Translations under genes and position numbers: made by a program | Shown here: piece by piece, positions 1 to 6,099 of the stretch | How the letters are laid out: each line of letters starts with the position of its first letter | Position numbering within the stretch: the stretch's first letter is position 1 | Assembly: GCA_003486225.1 (NCBI GenBank) | Contig: DNGN01000001.1 | Location: 1,902 to 8,000 of the forward strand | Source of the DNA: Chloroflexota bacterium | GTDB taxonomy: Bacteria > Chloroflexota > Anaerolineae > Anaerolineales > UBA11579 | Direction of reading: 5' to 3' | DNA: 6,099 nt | The notes under the pieces: model-generated | Seen by the model: only the letters and a program-made list of their open reading frames with translations | The model's database searches: none | What the model was told of the DNA's origin: nothing

Positions 1-629
1 ACCAGGTTCCGATCATTGAGGATGACCCGTACGGACAGCTACGCTATGAGGGCGAGCACATTCCTCCTGTTTTGGCATACGATGCAAAACTACGCGGCAA
101 TGATAACCATGATTATCAGGGAAATGTGATTTATATGAGCACATTTTCCAAAATTCTTGCCCCAGGTTTTCGTCTTGCCTGGGTCGTTGCCCCCAAAGAG
201 ATCATCCGCAAACTGGTTTTGGCAAAACAGGGAACAGATCTGCACACCTCCACATTCGCTCAAATGGTGGTAAATGAAGTTTGCAAGGATAACTTTCTTG
301 ACCAGCACATCCCGGTTATCCGGGAGCTGTATAAAAAACGCCGCGACCTGATGATGAAGATGATCGATGAAAAATTCCCTCCTGCGGTGAAGTATATTCG
401 TCCAAAAGGTGGACTTTTCCTTTGGGTACAGGCTCCCCAAGATTTGGATACCCAGACAATCTTCCCGCTCGCTGTTGAAAGAAAAGTAGCCTACGTTCCC
501 GGCGGTCCTTTCCACCCAAATGGCGGTGGAAACAACACCATTCGTCTCAATTTTTCATTTGCCACTGAGGAAGAGATCGAAATAGGTATCACGCGACTGG
601 GCGAAGTATTAAAAATAGCTATGCCCTAA
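1..629 (+). CDS. PLP-dependent aminotransferase (MocR/2-aminoadipate aminotransferase-like), 5'-truncated
   Basis: This is the C-terminal part (208 residues, first whole codon at base 3) of a fold-type I aminotransferase that normally has about 400 residues. It is predicted to be cytosolic and to move an amino group between an amino acid and a 2-oxo acid using pyridoxal phosphate. The reading frame is open back to the window edge, so an ATG- or TTG-like start near base 72 is internal. Visible motifs, numbered in the fragment: EDDPYG near the start, whose Asp7 and Tyr10 match the residues that contact the PLP ring; STFSK with the Schiff-base lysine Lys50 (bases 150-152); the following PGFR, whose Arg57 is the likely phosphate-binding residue; and Arg181 in TIRLNFS, which binds the substrate carboxylate. 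This motif set fits the LysN/ARO8/MocR-type aminotransferases. Whether a GntR DNA-binding domain precedes it cannot be seen, and the substrate (2-aminoadipate, aromatic or branched-chain amino acids) cannot be decided from this half. An intrinsic terminator follows 25 bases after the stop codon. Confidence -1.
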   Translation, partial: QVPIIEDDPYGQLRYEGEHIPPVLAYDAKLRGNDNHDYQGNVIYMSTFSKILAPGFRLAWVVAPKEIIRKLVLAKQGTDLHTSTFAQMVVNEVCKDNFLDQHIPVIRELYKKRRDLMMKMIDEKFPPAVKYIRPKGGLFLWVQAPQDLDTQTIFPLAVERKVAYVPGGPFHPNGGGNNTIRLNFSFATEEEIEIGITRLGEVLKIAMP

Positions 630-654
630 TACCATTAAAAATTGACAAGCATAC

Positions 655-696
655 AACCGCACGGACATCTTGAATGAGCTGTTCGTGCGGTTTTTT
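655..696 (+). terminator. Rho-independent terminator of the aminotransferase gene
   Basis: Bases 655-667 pair with 680-692 to form a 13-bp GC-rich stem with one G-U wobble. The loop is 12 bases, and the stem runs directly into a T tract at 691-696. Polarity fits the plus strand. On the minus strand the stem is followed only by a mixed sequence (TTGTATGC), so it would be at best a weak terminator for the converging kinase gene. Confidence -1.
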
Positions 697-728
697 ATCT
701 CCACACCATCATCGACATAATCTGAGCG

Positions 729-2438
729 CTAGCGGTACTTCCATACCTTGAAGTCCTGCAGGATAGATCCGCCAAGAAACTCACGCAGCAGTGAATTATC
801 AGGAATGAATTCTGTGTCAATAGGCAGGAACCATTCCAATAATGCCAACAATCTTTTGACCTCTAAATGCTCAGGAGTACCAAATGGCACCTGCCGCAGC
901 AATGGCTCTGCAACAGGTTTTAAGGCAGCTAGTTCATATACCAGCGCTGAGTTGAACATGACATCAGCGTTTTCCTGATATGGGAAAATATATCGCTTTT
1001 CCCCACGTCGGACACTCTCCCAACGCTGAATGGTTTCCTGTGGCGTGTACCCTCGGGTGCGAGCATCGCGTACAATCCTTCTTATCAAGCGGGTATCAGT
1101 TGTTGATACCCGGTTGTGCCGGTCCAAGTTCAATTGGGTTAATGCAGAGATATAGATGCGAAAAGTATTCTCCGCCGGAATCTCTTCCAGGAGAGCTGGG
1201 TTCAGACCATGAATCCCTTCCAGAATGATGATCTGGTCCGGATGCAAGCGGATCTCATCTCCGGGCTGACTGCTACCGTTGATAAAATCAAAATGTGGCA
1301 GATGGACATGCTGCCCATTGATCAGCCGTTTAATATCGCTGTTCAGTCTCCCCAGATCCAACGCATTGATATTTTCAAAATCGAAATTACCTTGCTCATC
1401 TCGAGGAGTCTTATCACGGTCTACAAAATAGTTATCCAGTTCTAAAGAAAATGGCTGAAGACCGTGCGCAAGGAGCTGGATGGACAATCGTTTTGATGAG
1501 GTGGTTTTTCCAGAGGACGATGGTCCTGCGATCAGCACTACCCGTGCCTCACCTTTCCTCTTTGCGACCTCTTCCGCAATCTGGGCGATTTGAAGATCAT
1601 GCAGAGCCTCAGAAACCAAGATCACCTCGCGAATGCGCCCAGCCAATATCGCGTCATCCAAAGCTCCTACACTGTCAATTTCCAATAATTCCAGCCAGTC
1701 GCCATATTGTCGGAAGGTGGCCAATAGCTTTGGATAGTTATGGAGCGGGAGGATCTCCTCTGGCTTGTGTCGTCTCGGGAATCGGAGCGTAAACCCCTCC
1801 TCTGCGGGTTCTAAGGCGAACCACTGCAGATAACCAGTCGAAGGCACCATGTAGCCATGGTGGTAATCCCGGTGTTCCCCGATGTAATACATCATCAGAT
1901 AATCTTTTTTGCGATGCCGCAGCAGCTGGACTTTATCAAAATGCCCATGAGCCTCAAAATGATCAATGGCTTCCTTGATAGGCACTTCCTGCCTCGTAAT
2001 CGGCAGGTCTTTATCAACCAGCTCCCTCATCTTTTGATAGAGCTGATTCAGATCCGTTTCGCTAAGCTGCGACTTACCCTCTAAACGGCAGAAATAACCA
2101 CCAAAAGACACGGAGTGATCGATAATAATATCTTTGGTTGGGTTTAGTTCAAAAAACGCAGCCTCGAGCAACATGATCAACGAACGGCGGTAGATTCTCA
2201 TCCCATCAGGCGTTGACATCGTGACTGGGGTCACCTTGGCCTCAAAACTGATTGGATATGTTAGCTCTCTAAGCGAGCCGTTGACAACCGCTCCCACAAT
2301 TTTCGATGGAAAATCATCCGCCACGATGGATAAAATCGCCCCAATAGAACTGCCACGTGGGGCAGAGATGACCCGCCCATCTGGCAGATGGACGAAAACT
2401 TTTTCGTTCACTTGAGTTAATTGGATTTCTTCCGACAT
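729..2438 (-). CDS. TGS-domain nucleoside/uridine kinase-like P-loop kinase
   Basis: This is a complete 569-residue protein, predicted to be cytosolic. Residues about 8-70 form a TGS domain (VFVHLPDGR start), as found at the N-terminus of threonyl-tRNA synthetase (ThrRS). Residues about 80-205 resemble the second additional domain of ThrRS (FGGYF, KDLPITRQEV, then MVPSTGY). Residues about 295-500 are a uridine kinase/phosphoribulokinase P-loop domain: Walker A GPSSSGKT at 305-312, LELDNYF at 332-338 with probable catalytic Asp335, NFD at 351-353, the Walker B-like ILEGIHG at 405-411, and an arginine-rich lid (DTRLIRRIVRDARTRG) at 448-463. The same three-part architecture is known in Thermotoga, clostridia and related bacteria, where it is annotated as uridine or nucleoside kinase. 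Phosphorylation of a nucleoside or similar hydroxyl substrate with NTP is therefore likely, but the substrate is uncertain because base-recognition residues differ. The ATG at 2438 is supported by an AGGAA ribosome site at 2445-2449, 6 bases upstream. The gene stands alone, divergent from the VWA lipoprotein. Confidence -1.
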   Translation of the reverse strand: MSEEIQLTQVNEKVFVHLPDGRVISAPRGSSIGAILSIVADDFPSKIVGAVVNGSLRELTYPISFEAKVTPVTMSTPDGMRIYRRSLIMLLEAAFFELNPTKDIIIDHSVSFGGYFCRLEGKSQLSETDLNQLYQKMRELVDKDLPITRQEVPIKEAIDHFEAHGHFDKVQLLRHRKKDYLMMYYIGEHRDYHHGYMVPSTGYLQWFALEPAEEGFTLRFPRRHKPEEILPLHNYPKLLATFRQYGDWLELLEIDSVGALDDAILAGRIREVILVSEALHDLQIAQIAEEVAKRKGEARVVLIAGPSSSGKTTSSKRLSIQLLAHGLQPFSLELDNYFVDRDKTPRDEQGNFDFENINALDLGRLNSDIKRLINGQHVHLPHFDFINGSSQPGDEIRLHPDQIIILEGIHGLNPALLEEIPAENTFRIYISALTQLNLDRHNRVSTTDTRLIRRIVRDARTRGYTPQETIQRWESVRRGEKRYIFPYQENADVMFNSALVYELAALKPVAEPLLRQVPFGTPEHLEVKRLLALLEWFLPIDTEFIPDNSLLREFLGGSILQDFKVWKYR

Positions 2439-2492
2439 CGATAATTCCTAAATTTTTCTAAGTTCTTACTTATTTGTACCATCAAGCTTTTT

Positions 2493-2522
2493 ATTTTACA
2501 ACCCGGAACAAAAATTATCCAA
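2493..2522 (-). promoter_or_regulatory. Candidate sigma70-type promoter of the kinase gene
   Basis: On the minus strand, TTGGAT (2517-2522) lies 18 bases before TAAAAT (2493-2498). The -10 matches the consensus at five of six positions and the -35 at only three. GATAAT (2514-2519) is an alternative -10 without a good -35. The site is 55 bases upstream of the kinase ATG, in AT-rich DNA. This is a pattern match only, without direct support. Confidence -1.
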
Positions 2523-2531
2523 ATTTCGTTC

Positions 2532-2559
2532 TGTGAAGGAACAGCTGTCCCTATTCACA
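2532..2559. repeat. Nested inverted repeat in the divergent spacer, possible operator
   Basis: TGTGAA (2532-2537) and TTCACA (2554-2559) are perfect inverted copies. They flank the perfect 8-base palindrome ACAGCTGT (2541-2548), with unequal spacers of 3 and 5 bases. The element sits between the divergent kinase and VWA lipoprotein genes, upstream of both starts, where a regulator could act on either gene. No T tract follows it, so it does not look like a terminator. No specific regulator can be named from the sequence. Confidence -1.
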
Positions 2560-2599
2560 AGATATAGAGTGATCACCCAAAAACGCCAATTCATTAAAT

Positions 2600-2604
2600 G
2601 GAGG
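2600..2604 (+). promoter_or_regulatory. Ribosome binding site that sets the VWA lipoprotein start
   Basis: A perfect GGAGG lies 5 bases before the ATG at 2610. The in-frame ATG at 2598 overlaps this site and has no Shine-Dalgarno sequence of its own, so translation most likely starts at 2610. That start also gives a clean signal peptide beginning MKKK. TATAGA at 2563-2568 is a possible -10 box for this gene, but I see no matching -35. Confidence -1.
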
Positions 2605-2609
2605 AAAAG

Positions 2610-4325
2610 ATGAAAAAGAAAATCTCTGCCACCAAAATATTGTTACCCGTGATACTCATCTTTCTGCTAGCAGGGTGCAGTTTACTGCAAGTCAGAGAGA
2701 AAGGCCCATCAGATATCAATGATAATTTCAGACCGGGGGAAATTAACTTGCCCGAAAACCTCGGCTACCCCGCAGAAAGCCTGAATGGCAGTTCCTCAAA
2801 TCAGGATTATGCTCTGGAAGAACCCGCTGCTGAATCAGGGAGAATCGGTGTGCCTGTGAGTGAACAAGAGAGTTCAGAGCCCTATAAAATTCAACCTGCA
2901 GCCACCGCTGGACCCTATAACCCGATCGCACCTGCTTTCCCACCACAAACTCCCCCAAGAGACATGTTTTTTGAGGATTATGGAGTCAACCCTTTTATCG
3001 ATACTGAAGATGACAACCTTTCCACGTTTGCTACAGATGTGGATACAGGCTCATACTCCATTGCACGTTCGTACATAAATCAAGGTATGCTCCCACCAGA
3101 AGATTCAGTCCGGGTGGAAGAATATGTCAACTACTTCCCACAGGGATATCCATTGCCTTCCGCAAGAGAAACCTTCAGAATCTCGATCGACGGCGGCCCA
3201 ACACCATTTACTGAATCGGATCGCTATCAGGTCATCCGGGTCGGGATTCAGGGATATGACCTTCCCGAAGATGACCGGAAAGATGTTGCCCTCACATTTG
3301 TGATCGATGTTTCCGGGTCAATGGGCAACGGCAATCGACTGGAGATGGTCCAGGATGCCCTTGAAATGCTGGTCGATCAACTTCTACCTTCAGATTCGGT
3401 AGGGATTGTTGCCTACACCGACACCGCCTGGGTGGTTTTGCCACACACCTCTGCACGCTATAAAGATGAGATTGTTGAAGCCATTTACTCACTATACCCT
3501 ATGGCATCCACCAATGCTGAAGCTGGCCTAATCCTGGCTTACCAGGAGGCAAACAAAGCTTTCATCTCCAACGGCATCAACCGGGTCATACTTTGCTCCG
3601 ATGGTGTCGCCAATGTGGGCAATACCGGCCCCGAGAGCATCTGGAAATCGATCGAAGACTATGCCAGCGAAGGCATCACCCTGACTTCGGTGGGGGTTGG
3701 GATGGGAAATTATAACGATGTCCTGATGGAGCAGCTGGCGGACCATGGAGATGGTTTCTATGCCTATATCGACAGCAAGGATGAAGCCCGCAGGCTCTTT
3801 GTCCACGATCTGGTCAGCACCCTGCAGGTGATTGCGTTCGATGCCAAGGCCCAGGTTATCTTCAATCCGGAAGTGGTGTCTCGCTACCGGCTGATCGGTT
3901 TTGAAAATCGCGCTATCGCGGATGAAGATTTCCGGAACAACCGGGTGGATGCAGCTGAGATTGGCGCAGGACATGCCGTAACGGCTCTCTATGAGATCAA
4001 ATTGTTTGCCGGAGCCAGAGGTGAAATTGTTACCGTACAGTTCCGCTGGCAAGACCCAGATTCTTATCGGATAGAAGAGATTAGCCAAACATTCGATACC
4101 CGAGATCTGGAAGACAGCTTCCGCCGGGCAGATCCTTACTTTATTCTAGATGTCCTGGTGGCTGAATTTGCAGAAATACTCCGGGATAGTTACTGGGCAG
4201 ACGGCACTACCTTACGGGATGTTTTGGAATATGCGGAAGAATTGCCTCGTGCGCTAGAAAGAAGCGAAGTTTATGAATTTATCGATCTCCTGGAGCATGC
4301 TGTCCAACTGGATTATCGGCGATAA
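2610..4325 (+). CDS. YfbK-type von Willebrand factor A domain lipoprotein
   Basis: This 571-residue protein is predicted to be exported and lipid-anchored. It begins with a lysine-rich n-region, a hydrophobic stretch (about residues 10-21) and the lipobox LAGC with Cys23 as the lipidated residue. Residues 24 to about 125 are a low-complexity linker rich in Ser, Glu and Pro, likely a spacer from the membrane. Residues about 127-184 match the N-terminal conserved block of YfbK-like proteins (NPFIDT, STFATDVDTGSYS, VRVEEYVNYF). The VWA domain spans about 225-395 and has a complete metal-ion-dependent adhesion site: Asp233, Ser235 and Ser237 in DVSGS, Thr301 in STNAEAG and Asp331 in CSDG. The remainder to residue 571 fits the YfbK C-terminal domain. 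VWA domains with intact sites usually bind a protein ligand through a divalent metal, so a surface binding or assembly role is inferred; the partner is unknown. The gene is a single unit with no accessory neighbour such as a MoxR ATPase. It starts at 2610 rather than 2598 because of the ribosome site. Confidence -1.
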   Translation: MKKKISATKILLPVILIFLLAGCSLLQVREKGPSDINDNFRPGEINLPENLGYPAESLNGSSSNQDYALEEPAAESGRIGVPVSEQESSEPYKIQPAATAGPYNPIAPAFPPQTPPRDMFFEDYGVNPFIDTEDDNLSTFATDVDTGSYSIARSYINQGMLPPEDSVRVEEYVNYFPQGYPLPSARETFRISIDGGPTPFTESDRYQVIRVGIQGYDLPEDDRKDVALTFVIDVSGSMGNGNRLEMVQDALEMLVDQLLPSDSVGIVAYTDTAWVVLPHTSARYKDEIVEAIYSLYPMASTNAEAGLILAYQEANKAFISNGINRVILCSDGVANVGNTGPESIWKSIEDYASEGITLTSVGVGMGNYNDVLMEQLADHGDGFYAYIDSKDEARRLFVHDLVSTLQVIAFDAKAQVIFNPEVVSRYRLIGFENRAIADEDFRNNRVDAAEIGAGHAVTALYEIKLFAGARGEIVTVQFRWQDPDSYRIEEISQTFDTRDLEDSFRRADPYFILDVLVAEFAEILRDSYWADGTTLRDVLEYAEELPRALERSEVYEFIDLLEHAVQLDYRR

Positions 4326-4364
4326 CCGTTGATCATGGATTGATCCGACATTACCGTACAAACG

Positions 4365-4397
4365 AAAAACAGCCCTAGAAAAATTTCTAGGGCTGTT
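4365..4397 (-). terminator. Rho-independent terminator of the gcv genes
   Basis: Bases 4368-4378 and 4387-4397 are perfect 11-base inverted copies (AACAGCCCTAG and its complement). Inner A-T pairs can extend the stem across an A/T-only loop. Read on the minus strand, the stem runs into a T5 tract (complement of 4365-4369), 15 bases after the gcvPB stop. On the plus strand only TTCAC follows, so the hairpin is a poor terminator for the VWA gene unless the stem alone is enough. Confidence -1.
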
Positions 4398-4412
4398 CAC
4401 AGATCAGTGATG

Positions 4413-5882
4413 CTATTCAGCAAACTCTTTGGGCAGACCGCAGCACAAAATCAGGTTTTTTGCCGCCTGAACCTCATCCAACCGGCCAATTGGCGTTGAA
4501 TGCGGTGCGTCATGCAGCAAATCGGGTTGGGATCTGGCTTCCTCTGCAATTTGCAGCATAGCCTGGGCAAAAGAGTCCAGGGTTTCTTTGGTTTCTGTTT
4601 CGGTCGGCTCAATCATCAACGCTTCCCGCACAATCAGCGGGAAATAATTGGTCGGGGGATGGAAACCAAAGTCCATCAACCGTTTCGCGATATCCAAGGC
4701 ATGGATACCTTCCAATTCCGGCCAGCGTCCTTCGAGGACAAATTCATGCATACACACCCTGTCAAATGGCAGTCGATAGACCCCCTTTAACTTTTCCATC
4801 AGGTAGTTGGCATTCAAAACTGCATATTCCGAAACTTCTCTCAGCCCGTCAGGACCATGCATCATGATATAGGTGTAAGCCCTGACCATCATACCAAAGT
4901 GGCCATGAAAAGTTTTCATCCGGCCAATACTATTTGCAGGTGTCTCAAAAGAATAGAATGGGAGATCAAATTCATCTTCGCCATCTTCTAATACAACCAC
5001 AGGACCAGGCAAGAAATCAACCAGCCGCTCAACCACACCCACAGGTCCAGAGCCCGGGCCGCCCCCACCATGGGGGGTTGAAAAGGTCTTGTGCAGGTTG
5101 TAATGCAGGATATCGATCCCCAACTCGCCCGGCTTTGCAATTCCAAGCAAGGCATTCATATTCGCACCATCTCCATACATTAAACCGCCGGCTTCATGAA
5201 CAATATCTGCAACATCGCATACATGTTCATCAAAGAGGCCCAATGTGTTTGGATTGGTCAGCATGAAGCCCGCCAGAGTTTCATCACATTCAGCGCGTAA
5301 GGCTTCAATATCCACATTCCCGCGTGCATCCGATGGGATTTCAACCACTTTGAAACCGCTCATGGCGGATGTGGCGGGGTTAGTCCCATGGGCAGAATCG
5401 GGCAGCAGGATTTTATTGCGCTGTGGCTGACCGTTCACCTCGTGGTATTTCTTGATGATCAACACCCCGGTCAGTTCGCCGTGTGCACCAGCAGCAGGCT
5501 GCAAGCTGACCCCATCAAAGCCACCAATCTCCTTTAGAAATTCCTGCAATTCATACATCAGGTGCAGAGCACCTTGAACTGTTTCCACTGGCTGCAAGGG
5601 GTGGATCTGAGAAAAACCGAACATCCGCGCAGCTTCCTCGTTAACCTTGGGGTTGTACTTCATCGTACAACTGCCCAAGGGATAAAATCCAATATCAACC
5701 CCATAATTCAGTTGTGAGAGTTTGGTGAAATGCCGGATAACTTCATTTTCACTTACCTCAGGCAGAGGCAATGATTCTCGCCTCAGGCTGGTTGGAATTG
5801 GCGTCTCCGGTACATCGGGGGTTGGAAAACGAACCCCGCGCCGGCCAGCAGAAGATTTATCGTAAATTACGGGCTCAGTCAT
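4413..5882 (-). CDS. gcvPB: Glycine dehydrogenase (decarboxylating) subunit 2
   Basis: This is the complete 489-residue PLP-binding subunit of the two-subunit P-protein of the glycine cleavage system, close to the usual family length. With GcvPA it decarboxylates glycine and passes the aminomethyl group to the lipoyl arm of the H-protein in the cytosol. Diagnostic stretches are all present: GFYPLGSCTMKYNPK (66-80 region), PDSAHGTNPATSAM (161-174), YGDGANMNA in the cofactor-binding core, LHKTF with Schiff-base Lys265, the glycine-rich loop GGGGPGSGP (272-280) and EPTETE (425-430) near the C-terminus. No key residue is missing. The ATG at 5882 overlaps the end of gcvPA by 8 bases and is preceded by a strong GGAGGAGG ribosome site (5889-5896) with a 6-base spacer, which points to translational coupling and equal subunit supply. 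An intrinsic terminator lies just downstream, so gcvPB is probably the last gene of its operon. Identification is near certain from the motifs. Confidence -1.
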   Translation of the reverse strand: MTEPVIYDKSSAGRRGVRFPTPDVPETPIPTSLRRESLPLPEVSENEVIRHFTKLSQLNYGVDIGFYPLGSCTMKYNPKVNEEAARMFGFSQIHPLQPVETVQGALHLMYELQEFLKEIGGFDGVSLQPAAGAHGELTGVLIIKKYHEVNGQPQRNKILLPDSAHGTNPATSAMSGFKVVEIPSDARGNVDIEALRAECDETLAGFMLTNPNTLGLFDEHVCDVADIVHEAGGLMYGDGANMNALLGIAKPGELGIDILHYNLHKTFSTPHGGGGPGSGPVGVVERLVDFLPGPVVVLEDGEDEFDLPFYSFETPANSIGRMKTFHGHFGMMVRAYTYIMMHGPDGLREVSEYAVLNANYLMEKLKGVYRLPFDRVCMHEFVLEGRWPELEGIHALDIAKRLMDFGFHPPTNYFPLIVREALMIEPTETETKETLDSFAQAMLQIAEEARSQPDLLHDAPHSTPIGRLDEVQAAKNLILCCGLPKEFAE

Positions 5883-6099
5883 TGGCCACCTCCTCCAGGA
5901 GATTTACCAGATAATCGATCTGATCTTTGCTGTTCATTTCTGTGACCGCGATCAGCATATGATTTTCCATACCAGGGTAATCTTGTCCCAGATCATAACC
6001 GCCAATCACGCCTTCTTCCAGCAATCTATCATTGATCTCTTCGACTGGGAGTGGGCACTTCACAACGAATTCATTGAAAAAGGTTTCGTCAGACCATAA
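5875..6099 (-). CDS. gcvPA: Glycine dehydrogenase (decarboxylating) subunit 1, C-terminal fragment
   Basis: Only the last 74 residues are in the window; the rest (a family member has about 450 residues) lies beyond base 6099. The reading frame is open to the window edge, and the GTG at 6061-6063 is an internal valine, not a start. The C-terminal signature is recognisable: FFNEFVV, CPLPVEEINDRLLEEGVIGG, then DYPGMENHMLIAVTEM and a final helix ending LLEEVAND. GcvPA is the partner of GcvPB in the heterotetrameric P-protein. The TGA stop at 5875-5877 lies inside the start of gcvPB, and the gcvPB ribosome site is within the last codons of gcvPA. Truncation is due to the window edge, with no sign of a broken gene. 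Confidence -1.
   Translation of the reverse strand, partial: LWSDETFFNEFVVKCPLPVEEINDRLLEEGVIGGYDLGQDYPGMENHMLIAVTEMNSKDQIDYLVNLLEEVAND

Noticed and set aside
90..515. 141-residue open frame antisense to the aminotransferase
   Set aside because: It lies wholly opposite a gene with clear catalytic motifs, has no recognisable domain, and its composition looks like a frame shadow.
2569..2576. Perfect palindrome GTGATCAC in the divergent spacer
   Set aside because: An 8-base palindrome containing GATC is expected by chance at this length, and nothing else around it supports a site.
2598..2609. Upstream in-frame ATG that would add four residues to the VWA lipoprotein
   Set aside because: It overlaps the GGAGG ribosome site of the next ATG, has no Shine-Dalgarno sequence of its own, and would put acidic residues ahead of the signal peptide's lysines.
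3528..4088. 186-residue open frame antisense to the VWA lipoprotein gene
   Set aside because: It lies wholly inside a well-supported coding region on the other strand and shows no family motif; long antisense frames are common there by codon bias.
4331..4345. GATCA/TGATC hairpin just after the VWA stop codon, considered as its terminator
   Set aside because: The stem is only 5 bp and AT-rich, with no following T tract, too weak for an intrinsic terminator.
6061..6063. GTG considered as start of a short 62-residue gene
   Set aside because: The frame continues upstream to the window edge with residues typical of GcvPA (FFNEFVV), so this is an internal valine codon.

Overview
The window looks like an ordinary housekeeping segment of a bacterial chromosome of moderate GC. 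No RNA gene, mobile element or CRISPR array was recognised. The mix of genes suggests an anaerobic or thermophile-related bacterium, possibly Chloroflexota (Anaerolineae-like): a two-subunit glycine decarboxylase (gcvPA/gcvPB), a long TGS-domain P-loop kinase and a YfbK-type von Willebrand A lipoprotein. That placement is inferred from gene content and was not tested by a search.

Layout. Bases 1-629 (+) hold the 3' half of a fold-type I PLP aminotransferase, which begins outside the window and is followed by a strong intrinsic terminator (655-696). Bases 729-2438 (-) hold a complete 569-residue kinase made of a TGS domain, a threonyl-tRNA-synthetase-like second domain and a uridine kinase/phosphoribulokinase domain. 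It converges on the aminotransferase. A 171-base divergent spacer (2439-2609) contains promoter-like boxes and a nested inverted repeat. Bases 2610-4325 (+) hold a lipoprotein with an intact metal-binding VWA domain. It converges on the glycine cleavage genes at an intrinsic terminator (4365-4397) that serves the minus strand. Bases 4413-5882 (-) hold complete gcvPB, and 5875-6099 (-) hold the C-terminal end of gcvPA. These two overlap by 8 bases and are probably translationally coupled.

How the genes work together. Only gcvPA and gcvPB clearly share a function: together they form the P-protein of the glycine cleavage system, and the rest of that operon would lie beyond base 6099. The aminotransferase, kinase and VWA lipoprotein appear to be separate transcription units. 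The points most worth a second look are in the kinase. Its tRNA-editing-like N-terminal half has lost the expected zinc ligands, and its kinase half lacks a residue that recognises the pyrimidine base in characterised uridine kinases. I saw no convincing sign of a wholly new system.
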